In this document: positions 8,826 through 14,694 of the stretch, piece after piece
How the letters are laid out: each line of letters opens with the position of its first letter
Position numbering within the stretch: the stretch's first letter is position 1
NCBI GenBank assembly: GCA_036961295.1
Contig: JBALVX010000001.1
Coordinates: 620,001-684,000 of the forward strand
Length of the DNA: 64,000 nt
Origin: JAGPUQ01 sp036961295
GTDB lineage: Bacteria; Pseudomonadota; Gammaproteobacteria; Pseudomonadales; Porticoccaceae
Direction: 5' to 3'
Program-made: the position numbers and the translations under genes
Notes under the pieces: model-generated
What the model saw: only the letters and a program-made list of their open reading frames with translations
Database searches by the model: none
Told to the model about the DNA's origin: nothing

Positions 8826-9701
8826 TTACTGCGTAAGTTTAAAATCTTTAAATTCGTCCTGATAAGCCGGATCCCAGCGCGACAGCGCGGGGCGATCGTT
8901 ACTGATATCGCCAGCTCCCCACATTATACGTCGAGCGTCTTCCGGTGATGACGCGTCATTATCGGGGCAGATGATGTAGAAGCTACCCCGATTAAGGGCC
9001 TCGATCATATAGTCTGCAACTTGCTCTGGTTCCCAGGCTCCCGCTGGTTTTTCTTTTAAATGCTTTTTGGTCAAGCCGGTAAACGTGAAGCCCGGTACCA
9101 GTAGGTGGGCGCTGACCTGACAGTTCTCAGTATTGCGTAATTCGTGTTGCAGGCTTTCGGTGGCGGATTTAACCGCGGCCTTACTAACATTGTAGGCCGG
9201 ATTTCCCGGTGGGTTGGTAATGCCTTGCTTGGAACCGGTGTTAATAATCAACGCCGCTTCATCTTGATCGATCATTGCCTGGGTGAAGGCGTGTACGCCG
9301 TGGAGAATACCCCAGAGATTGATCTCAACAAGATGCCGCCACTGCTCGATTTCCTCCCAGCTATGAGTAGGGAGGTAGGTGCCGGCATTGTTCATCAGAA
9401 CATTAACGCGGCCGAATCGGGCGAAGACACGGTCTTTCAGGGCCGTCAGGTCGCTAAGCTGGGCCACATCGAGGGTATGGGTCCCGACTTCTCCACCGTG
9501 CTGGGAGGCAATGTCACGAACCTCAGACGCGGCACTGTCCAGCAGCTCACCGTTAATGTCCGCCATGACCAGGTTCATACCAAACTGGGCAAAGCGTTTT
9601 GCTGTCGCCAGACCGATGCCGTCGGCTGCACCGGTGATAACGGCTACATTGCCCGCCGAAAGTGCTGGGTGATGGTTCACGCTGTCCTCCTGCTTTATCA
9701 T
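8826..9701 (-). CDS. Short-chain dehydrogenase/reductase (SDR)
   Basis: Classical SDR of 291 residues. The cofactor motif TGAADGIG (about residues 23-30), NNAG at the middle of the fold and the active-site YNVSKAA (Tyr and Lys) are all present, as is the upstream Ser-containing INTGSKQG segment. The C-terminal extension is longer than in the basic 250-residue members. Substrate unknown. It is divergent from the YhiN-like flavoprotein gene, with only about 40 bp between them, and 66 bp upstream of DUF2058 on the same strand. Confidence 0.9.
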   Translation of the reverse strand: MIKQEDSVNHHPALSAGNVAVITGAADGIGLATAKRFAQFGMNLVMADINGELLDSAASEVRDIASQHGGEVGTHTLDVAQLSDLTALKDRVFARFGRVNVLMNNAGTYLPTHSWEEIEQWRHLVEINLWGILHGVHAFTQAMIDQDEAALIINTGSKQGITNPPGNPAYNVSKAAVKSATESLQHELRNTENCQVSAHLLVPGFTFTGLTKKHLKEKPAGAWEPEQVADYMIEALNRGSFYIICPDNDASSPEDARRIMWGAGDISNDRPALSRWDPAYQDEFKDFKLTQ

Positions 9702-9743
9702 TCGGGGTAATGCATTCGATCTTACCTTTTTCTGGAGAAGTTG

Positions 9744-11045
9744 TTGAGTCGCGATCCTGAAGCCAGCTCCAAAACGCTGCCTAAAACCCTACCTGAAGCC
9801 ATACCTAGATCTAAGCCCGGTTCTAAACCTGAGGCTATACCAGACGCTATACCTACTGCTATACCAAATAATGTAGACGTGGTGATTATCGGCGCCGGTG
9901 CGGCGGGCTTGATGTGCGCCATCACCGCCGGGCAGCGCGGGCGTAGTGTGTTGCTGGTGGATCACGCCAATAAAATCGGCAAGAAAATTCTGATGTCCGG
10001 TGGCGGGCGCTGTAATTTCACCAATAGGCAGGTGGAGCCGACGAATTTTCTGTCTCGCAATACGCATTTCTGTAAGTCGGCGTTATCGCGCTACACCCAG
10101 TGGGATTTTATTGCTCTGGTGGATCAACACGCCGTGCCTTATCACGAGAAAACCCTGGGTCAGCTATTTTGCGATAACAAAGCCCAGGATATTTTGCAGT
10201 TATTGGTGGCGGAAGCACAAAGTGCCGGTGTGGATATTCGCACTCGCTGTGAAGTAACTAATATAAAGGCCCGGGAAGAGGGCGGCTTTTCGCTAGCCAC
10301 CAGCCTGGGTATGGTCACGGCAGAATCATTGGTGATCGCCAGTGGCGGTTTGTCGATCCCAACCATGGGTGCCAGTGGTTTTGGTTATCAGGTGGCACGG
10401 GATTTTGGTTTGCAGGTATTGCCGACATCCGCTGGCTTAGTACCTTTTACCCTAAGTGAAAAGGAGTTAGCCGTATTTGCGCCGCTGTCGGGTACGGCGG
10501 TTGACGTTCGCGTGTCCTGTAATGGCCAGAGCTTTTCAGAGGCGATGCTGTTTACCCACCGTGGTTTAAGTGGCCCGGCGATATTACAGATTTCATCCTA
10601 TTGGCGAGCCGGTGATGTTATTGAAATTGATTTACTGCCGAATTTAAACTTGGCTGATTACCTTAAAACCATGCGGCGGCAACGTCCGAAGGCGGAGTTG
10701 CGTACCTTGCTGGCTGAGTTGTTCACCAAAAAGCTGGCTCAGTGTTTTTGTGAGCTGTGGTGCCAGAGCCGAGCCATTAATCAACTTAACGATAACGAAC
10801 TAGACGCACTTGCTCGGCAGTTGCATCACTGGCAGGTGAAACCAAACGGCACCGAGGGTTATCGCACCGCCGAGGTAACGCTGGGTGGCATCGATACCGA
10901 CGAGCTATCCTCCAAAACTCTGGAGGCGAAAAAACAGGCAGGCTTGTACTTTGTTGGCGAGGTGGTGGACGTTACCGGGCACCTGGGCGGCTTTAATTTT
11001 CAATGGGCCTGGGCATCCGGCTATGCGGCCGGGAGCTACGTGTGA
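9744..11045 (+). CDS. YhiN/HI0933-family flavoprotein with a repeat-built N-terminal tail
   Basis: NAD(P)/FAD-dependent oxidoreductase of the HI0933 (YhiN) family. The Rossmann motif VVIIGAGAAGLMCAITAG starts only at about residue 46; KIGKKILMSGGGRCNFTNR and the end motif GEVVDVTGHLGGFNFQWAWASG are diagnostic. The family normally begins at the Rossmann strand. Here the extra N terminus is eight tetrapeptides ending in Pro (KTLP KTLP EAIP RSKP GSKP EAIP DAIP TAIP). I place the start at the TTG at 9744, six bases after GGAG at 9734-9737; the adjacent TTG at 9741 is the alternative. Function is undefined; some relatives have been linked to modified bases, which cannot be tested here. Confidence 0.9.
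   Translation: MSRDPEASSKTLPKTLPEAIPRSKPGSKPEAIPDAIPTAIPNNVDVVIIGAGAAGLMCAITAGQRGRSVLLVDHANKIGKKILMSGGGRCNFTNRQVEPTNFLSRNTHFCKSALSRYTQWDFIALVDQHAVPYHEKTLGQLFCDNKAQDILQLLVAEAQSAGVDIRTRCEVTNIKAREEGGFSLATSLGMVTAESLVIASGGLSIPTMGASGFGYQVARDFGLQVLPTSAGLVPFTLSEKELAVFAPLSGTAVDVRVSCNGQSFSEAMLFTHRGLSGPAILQISSYWRAGDVIEIDLLPNLNLADYLKTMRRQRPKAELRTLLAELFTKKLAQCFCELWCQSRAINQLNDNELDALARQLHHWQVKPNGTEGYRTAEVTLGGIDTDELSSKTLEAKKQAGLYFVGEVVDVTGHLGGFNFQWAWASGYAAGSYV
9771..9866 (+). repeat. Eight degenerate 12-bp in-frame repeats
   Basis: Eight consecutive 12-bp units each encode three residues plus proline, giving the xxxP tail of the flavoprotein. Typical units read GAAGCCATACCT, GAGGCTATACCA and GACGCTATACCT. 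The units differ at several positions, so the expansion is not recent, but the phase is kept exactly. Confidence 0.85.
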
Positions 11046-11070
11046 AGAGCCGTGAACAAGGGGCAGGTGC

Positions 11071-11400
11071 TTAACGCCTATTCTTTAGTCGACGGTTGCC
11101 GTCTTTGTCGGCGCGATATTCGAGAAACCAATTATCCATGGCGGCTTTCTTGTTAAGTTCGTGCTGTTGTTGAGCCGTACTTTCGGCTCTGGCACACCAG
11201 TCAAATGCAATGCTTTGTGCCTTTTTCTGCGTTTTGTCATCATCAACCAATAAATATTCCTTGCCCAGTTGCTCAATCAGAGAGCCGCTGAGTTGCGCGC
11301 AATCGAGCTGGATGGCTTTGTCTGTGGCTGCTGAAACGGAAGCGGCCGGCAAAAATAAAGATATAAATATCAACGAGTTACGAAAATAATTTGAATGCAT
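11071..11400 (-). CDS. Small exported hypothetical protein
   Basis: A 109-residue protein with a clear signal peptide: a basic start, the hydrophobic LIFISLFLP stretch and an AxA-type cleavage region (VSAA) near residue 25. The mature part contains two cysteines (LDCAQL and DWCARA) that could form a disulfide in the periplasm, and a basic C-terminal end. I do not recognise the family. It converges with the flavoprotein gene (25 bp gap), with the cold-shock gene divergent behind it. Confidence 0.7.
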   Translation of the reverse strand: MHSNYFRNSLIFISLFLPAASVSAATDKAIQLDCAQLSGSLIEQLGKEYLLVDDDKTQKKAQSIAFDWCARAESTAQQQHELNKKAAMDNWFLEYRADKDGNRRLKNRR

Positions 11401-11487
11401 GGGGTTAATATATCTCAGATAGGTGAGCGCTGGCGTGGGGTATAAAAAAGCATTGTCAATATAGTTCGAACACTTAAATCGCGAATG

Positions 11488-11518
11488 TTGCTTTTGTTTG
11501 TGCTAAGTCGGCTATAAT
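11488..11518 (+). promoter_or_regulatory. Putative sigma-70 promoter of the cold-shock gene
   Basis: A perfect -10 TATAAT at 11513-11518 follows a TTGCTT-like -35 at 11488-11493 with a 19-base spacer. The implied start leaves about 50 bases of AT-rich leader before the cold-shock ATG. Such leaders are common for csp genes, though this one is shorter than the leader of E. coli cspA. Confidence 0.6.
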
Positions 11519-11574
11519 GCCCGCGCAGATTACTGCAATCAATTATCTTTTAATTTAAATAGTAGAGTAAGAAA

Positions 11575-11781
11575 ATGAGTAAAGGTACAGTTAAGTGGTT
11601 CAATGCAGACAAAGGTTTCGGCTTCATTACACCAGAAGATGGTGGTAAGGACCTGTTTGTACACCATTCAGAAATTCAAAGTGGCGGCGGTTACGCAACT
11701 TTAAATGACGGTCAAGCAGTAGAATTTGAAGTAGGCCAGGGCCAGAAAGGTCCATGTGCAAATAAAGTTGTACCTCTCTAA
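11575..11781 (+). CDS. Cold-shock domain protein (CspA family)
   Basis: A 68-residue single cold-shock domain protein that binds single-stranded RNA and DNA. Both nucleic-acid motifs are intact: GFGFITPE (RNP1-like) and DLFVHHSEI (RNP2-like), after the usual start MSKGTVKWFNADK. Length and sequence are typical. A good promoter and a GAGTAAG ribosome-binding region precede it. Its stop codon lies 19 bp before an attC-like site, so it is either the chromosomal neighbour that bounds the cassette array or, less likely, a rightward cassette itself. Confidence 0.95.
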   Translation: MSKGTVKWFNADKGFGFITPEDGGKDLFVHHSEIQSGGGYATLNDGQAVEFEVGQGQKGPCANKVVPL

Positions 11782-11799
11782 GTTAGAGAACTAGCAACA

Positions 11800-11853
11800 A
11801 CCTAACAAGGCAAGGGCGGGCTGCTTAGCAGTTTCGTGCTTGCGGCGTTAGAC
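11800..11853 (-). other. attC-like recombination site A (54 bp)
   Basis: The ends match the integron R consensus: ACCTAAC (RYYYAAC) at 11800-11806 and GTTAGAC (GTTRRRY) at 11847-11853. Inside, L boxes GCAAG and CTTGC pair perfectly, separated from the R boxes by three-base unpaired spacers (AAG and GGC). The centre holds a small hairpin CTGC-TTA-GCAG. This R-spacer-L architecture is diagnostic of attC. The leftward strand is assigned from the orientation of the cassette genes. Confidence 0.75.
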
Positions 11854-12270
11854 ACCACAAGCAGGTTGTAAGTCGTAGTCGTAGTTGTAGCTATAGCTGT
11901 AATTATAAGTAAACCTGTGTCAAAAACCCGGTATTGGATGACCTTCGGTATTCAATATTTCTGCGTGTCCGCTTCAATTTAAACTCGAAGTAATTCAAAC
12001 GCAGTTCATTTCCTGTTCGTTGTTATGATCTGGTGTCGTGACTGTCTCCTAAAGCTATTAAAATCATTGTGATCTGAGCGCATTAGCTGCCAGAGCTTTG
12101 CATTGCTATCGTAGTAACTTTCATGATGCCAACGCCAAACACAGCGGCAGCCGTAGGCTATCGCAACTGGTGTGCGGTGTAGAAATCAATCGGAATAATA
12201 CAGATTTTTGTTAATAACGACGCCGCCACCGCCGGCCAAAGTCGAGGTTCCAAAGCCCATCATCTTCAGG
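11854..12270. other. Non-coding tail of cassette 3 with degenerate repeat and gene relic
   Basis: About 417 bp without a supported gene. It begins with degenerate 6-bp repeats (GTCGTA-like, 11872-11908), then a flavoprotein-gene relic at 11924-11967. Bases 12186-12263 on the minus strand could encode a 25-residue glycine-rich peptide beginning MMGFGTSTLAGGGG, directly behind the stop of the cassette gene, but nothing else supports it. No full attC site is seen here apart from site A at the left end. Confidence 0.5.
11924..11967 (-). pseudogene. Relic of a fumarate-reductase-type flavoprotein gene
   Basis: Read on the minus strand, these 44 bases encode HAEILNTEGHPIPGF and then a stop. The intact flavoprotein gene nearby has HAQVLDTEGQPIPGL at 14858-14901, with about 80 percent base identity over the same length. 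A stop also lies three codons upstream, so only this island of similarity survives. It is a family-typical segment just before the second FAD motif. Confidence 0.5.
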
Positions 12271-12831
12271 CTATTGACAGATAGTGCCAACATTTAGCTC
12301 AGCTCCTTTCCTACTTGGAAGGGCAGCAGCGACTTTCTTCCATGCGTCGTTCATATTATCGACTCCGGGCCGACCGAGGATGTTATCGACATGTGCTGCA
12401 AACTCTCCATCGAAATAATCCCGGCCTACGTTTTCCCAGTAAACTTTTCCGAACTCGCTAGAGAAATACCAATGCGCGTAGATTTCGACTTCCGATTTCC
12501 AATCGTTTTCCTCGAAAAAGCCTTCTTTCGCTAGCTCGTAGTTTCGGTAGACCAGGTTCATACCTGTATACAAATACGAATCCAGTACAACGTAATCGGA
12601 CAGATTCAATTTTTCAGGACATTCAAGTGATTTCGCAATGATGTTTTTCGGCACCTCTTCCATCAGGGCCTGGAATAATTCGTTCTCTCTCGCGTTCCCG
12701 TCATTGATTAGGCCTATTCGCGCCAGTTTAGAATTCTGATTGAGCTCGAGAGCAACTAACAGAAGCCCAATAATGACGGCTACGTTCGTTCCAATTGCTA
12801 GCCAGTTGGATGCAACGGAGGAAAGATTCAT
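12271..12831 (-). CDS. Cassette-encoded membrane-anchored hypothetical protein
   Basis: A 186-residue protein with one N-terminal membrane segment (NVAVIIGLLLVALEL, about residues 14-30) followed by NQNSKLARIGLIND and a soluble helical part with many acidic and aromatic residues. I chose the ATG at 12831; a TTG further upstream adds residues with no family support. The pattern of anchor, then E-L/V-x-QN-x-x-AR, is shared with the two genes to the right (13466-13960 and 13221-13469), so these are distant paralogs. Function unknown. It is the gene of cassette 3, between attC sites A and B. Confidence 0.75.
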   Translation of the reverse strand: MNLSSVASNWLAIGTNVAVIIGLLLVALELNQNSKLARIGLINDGNARENELFQALMEEVPKNIIAKSLECPEKLNLSDYVVLDSYLYTGMNLVYRNYELAKEGFFEENDWKSEVEIYAHWYFSSEFGKVYWENVGRDYFDGEFAAHVDNILGRPGVDNMNDAWKKVAAALPSRKGAELNVGTICQ

Positions 12832-12913
12832 TTCGATCTCAAGGTGATATTGGTACGTATCAAAAGCTTTCTCCAATAATATCTGCAGGAGTGTTACATG
12901 AGTTCTCGATTAC

Positions 12914-12983
12914 GCCTAACGCTGCCATAACGGGCACGTGTGTCCCAGCCTGCGCAGCAGGCGAATTGATGGCCGTGTTAGGT
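12914..12983 (-). other. attC-like recombination site B (70 bp)
   Basis: R boxes GCCTAAC (12914-12920) and GTTAGGT (12977-12983) match RYYYAAC and GTTRRRY. L boxes GCCAT and ATGGC pair perfectly and are offset by three-base spacers GCT and CGT. The variable centre contains a perfect hairpin GCCTGC-GCA-GCAGGC and a second imperfect one (GGGCAC/GTGTCCC). It lies 11 bp beyond the end of the frameshifted cassette gene, which is where an attC of a leftward cassette should be. Confidence 0.82.
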
Positions 12984-12994
12984 GGCGGTGGGTC

Positions 12995-13469
12995 TCAGTC
13001 ATCCAAATCAAATATAGGTGCATAGATTGAGAAACTCTCCATTCCCGGATACCGTTCAAGCACACGCCTGATAAATGGGCGCGCTGCTGGCCATTGCTTG
13101 AGCCTGGCGACAACATCTAACGAATAGAACCCGTAGTCTTTATTGTCTATCTGCCCCTGATCGTACGCGGCTTGTGCGCTGAACCAGAGGTTACATAAGA
13201 GATTTGCAAAATTCTCCGTGTTATCTGCTTCTTCGCCTGGCTCTGGCACAAACTCCGAAATCAGTTAGCTTCGACGCCAGCTTACTGATTTCGGAGTTAG
13301 CCAGTACGACCGCAAGAAATTCGTTGTACTTTTGCATGAGATCACTGGCGACGGTCGATTTCGCGATACGATTGGTTTGACTGATTTGGTACGCCAAGTA
13401 ACCTAAGGTTGCTATCACGCCCAACGCAGCAGTTATCTCAGCGGTGCCTACTAGGTAACCCAAGCTCAT
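12995..13469 (-). pseudogene. Frameshifted cassette gene, membrane-anchored paralog
   Basis: Two overlapping leftward frames together make one family member. The 5' part (13469 to about 13260) starts MSLGYLVGTAEITAALG with a membrane segment and QTNRIAKS. The 3' part (about 13265 to 12995) reads ISEFVPEPGEEADNTENF and continues through a Trp/Tyr-rich helical end. The first frame runs into a short Arg-rich tail and stops, so an intact product would need a frameshift near 13255-13275. That spot lies in a 20-bp near-perfect inverted repeat. The ATG overlaps the stop of the upstream paralog (ATGA), implying coupled translation. A sequencing error or programmed shift cannot be excluded. Confidence 0.7.
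13251..13298. repeat. 20-bp inverted repeat at the frameshift
   Basis: The left arm 13251-13270 and right arm 13279-13298 are reverse complements with one mismatch in 20 bases, around an 8-base loop (TCGACGCC). It lies inside the coding region of a cassette gene and covers the point where the reading frame breaks. It could extrude as a cruciform or hairpin. Confidence 0.9.
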
Positions 13470-13960
13470 GGGCGGATACCAATATTTGCAGAGGCAGACA
13501 TGGAATCAATTGACTCAATAAAGCCCGCAGCATATTGATGCTGCTGCTTCTCCATTTCCCAGATCTTCGCTGGAATAGGCAACGAAACCCATGACTTTGC
13601 CCAACGTCGTCGATTTTGCCACATTTCTTCCGAAAGGCTCCCCTCACACCATAGGTACCACTGCGCTTCATATTTGTAGAAAACACTACGTGCGATAAAG
13701 AAAATCTGCGCAAACTCTTCAGGAGTCACATCATCGGGGGAAACATTCTCATCAAGTGAACGCATGCAAAGCTCTGCCATTTGAGGGTTATTCGCAATAA
13801 TTTCGCATAATTCCGCCAAAGCAACAGTGGAATTCCAGGCGGAGCCGCTTCGCGCGGCTCTTGTATTTTTGCGTACCTCAACAATCAAATAGAGCAGAGA
13901 AAAAATGACGGCAGCACCACCAAGCGCTTCTCCTAAACTTCCAAAATCAGCCAATGTCAT
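13466..13960 (-). CDS. Cassette-encoded membrane-anchored hypothetical protein
   Basis: A 164-residue protein starting MTLADFGSLGEALGG with one membrane segment (AAVIFSLLYLIVEV) followed by RKNTRAARSG, then a soluble helical domain with several Trp and Tyr. The ATG at 13960 has GGAG eight bases upstream; the longer frame would run back through attC site C and is rejected. The design is known to me from many uncharacterised marine proteobacterial proteins. It is the first gene of cassette 2 and overlaps the next, frameshifted paralog by ATGA. Function unknown. Confidence 0.8.
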   Translation of the reverse strand: MTLADFGSLGEALGGAAVIFSLLYLIVEVRKNTRAARSGSAWNSTVALAELCEIIANNPQMAELCMRSLDENVSPDDVTPEEFAQIFFIARSVFYKYEAQWYLWCEGSLSEEMWQNRRRWAKSWVSLPIPAKIWEMEKQQHQYAAGFIESIDSMSASANIGIRP

Positions 13961-13978
13961 GAATAGTGCTCCGTGGAC

Positions 13979-14042
13979 CAATAACGCTTGGTTGTGGGGC
14001 GAAGTGCGCAGAACTGAGTCCTGCACCAACCACTTGTTAAGG
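13979..14042 (-). other. attC-like recombination site C (64 bp)
   Basis: The outer boxes are CAATAAC (13979-13985) and GTTAAGG (14036-14042), slightly off the strict consensus but keeping the AAC/GTT cores. L boxes TGGTTG and CAACCA pair perfectly with three-base spacers GCT and CTT; the GCT spacer is shared with site B. The centre pairs GTG-CAG with CTG-CAC around two bulged bases. On the leftward reading its R'' CCTTAAC is the exact complement of the GTTAAGG that begins the same cassette at 14488-14482, as expected of a cassette that excised and integrated as a circle. Confidence 0.75.
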
Positions 14043-14054
14043 GGTTGATTATGT

Positions 14055-14474
14055 TCAAGGGATTTTCTCACTGGCTGGATCGGAAGATGGGGCTACCGAA
14101 GGGCTGGGGCTTTCCGATTGCACTACTGACGCTGGCGGTTGCGATGCAGGTGTTTGTAACCGGGCTTCAAGTTGCAAACCGACTTGGGTTCCTGCTGTGA
14201 CTAGCGCGGCCACAGCAAGCGCAATGACCCATTTTTGCAGTTTGCCGTTGCTTTCGTTTAACTGAGTAATATGATTTTGAAGAATGCCTACGTGTCGCTG
14301 CAAGAGCATGTGGTTTATTGTAATGCTTCGGATTATATCCCTGTGCCTTACCATCTCGTTCGGGATGGGCTGGTTGGACAGTGCAAGGAGGTAATTTTGC
14401 AATTCTTCAGTAGATGCAGACTCAACCGTACCTTCACGGAACGCATCTTCAACAGGCTGATATTCGTGATTCAC
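14055..14474 (-). CDS. Cassette-encoded coiled-coil membrane protein
   Basis: A 139-residue protein with a hydrophilic helical N terminus (LQNYLLALSNQPIPNEMVRH then RDIIRSITINHMLLQRHV), a short coiled coil, one membrane helix (WVIALAVAALVTAG, about residues 83-100) and a Pro/Ser-rich tail. I recall closely similar proteins as frequent integron cassette products in gammaproteobacteria; this is memory, not a search. The start is GTG at 14474, preceded by AAGGGG, which belongs to the cassette boundary GTTAAGGGG. Function unknown. It is the gene of cassette 1. Confidence 0.82.
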   Translation of the reverse strand: MNHEYQPVEDAFREGTVESASTEELQNYLLALSNQPIPNEMVRHRDIIRSITINHMLLQRHVGILQNHITQLNESNGKLQKWVIALAVAALVTAGTQVGLQLEARLQTPASQPPASVVQSESPSPSVAPSSDPASEKIP

Positions 14475-14481
14475 AATAACC

Positions 14482-14488
14482 CCTTAAC
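14482..14488 (-). other. Lone cassette-boundary R site (GTTAAGG)
   Basis: Reading leftward, GTTAAGG at 14488-14482 sits 8 bp before the GTG of the first cassette gene and matches the partner box of attC site C exactly. No L boxes or second R box lie to its right. It therefore looks like the attI-proximal insertion point or the remains of a lost attC. Confidence 0.5.
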
Positions 14489-14502
14489 TATTAATAAACG
14501 CC

Positions 14503-14582
14503 CTAGTCGGTATATGTTCCCAACTTAAGACTAGTCGGGATATGTACCGGATTTGGGGGGATATGCAGAGTAGTCGGTATAT
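14503..14582 (-). repeat. Three direct repeats TAGTCGGKATAT beside the array
   Basis: TAGTCGG(T/G)ATAT occurs at 14504-14515, 14532-14543 and 14571-14582, with start spacings of 28 and 39 bp. Read leftward they are ATATMCCGACTA. Position and number recall the direct repeats that integron integrases bind in attI, but an operator or a promoter array for the first cassette is equally possible. The rest of 14475-14694 holds no gene. Confidence 0.6.
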
Positions 14583-14619
14583 TATTCCCTGGCACCGCTA
14601 GAATTGAGCTTCCACTGTA

Positions 14620-14641
14620 TTGATTTTTAAGAATAAATCAA
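14620..14641 (-). terminator. Possible terminator hairpin of the flavoprotein operon
   Basis: TTGATTT (14620-14626) and AAATCAA (14635-14641) form a 7-bp stem with an 8-base loop about 55 bp downstream of the flavoprotein stop. The stem is AT-rich and lacks a following T tract, so this is a weak call. Confidence 0.3.
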
Positions 14642-14694
14642 CGACGTTTATTTTTTGTCTAAATAAGCTCCCATGGTTCAATCAATGGTCGATG

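Noticed and set aside
9144..9710. 188-codon open frame opposite the SDR gene
   Set aside because: The SDR carries all family motifs; the opposite frame has none.
11069..11075. GCTTAAC matching the attC R'' consensus at the end of the flavoprotein gene
   Set aside because: No partner GTTRRRY box or pairing L boxes lie within 150 bp, so it is a chance match.
12186..12263. 25-codon glycine-rich frame behind the cassette 3 gene
   Set aside because: No ribosome-binding site or homolog recognised; mentioned only as content of the gap.
13961..14071. Longer start for the cassette gene at 13466, running back to GTG 14071
   Set aside because: The extra codons are translated from attC site C, and the ATG at 13960 has a good GGAG site and matches the paralogs.
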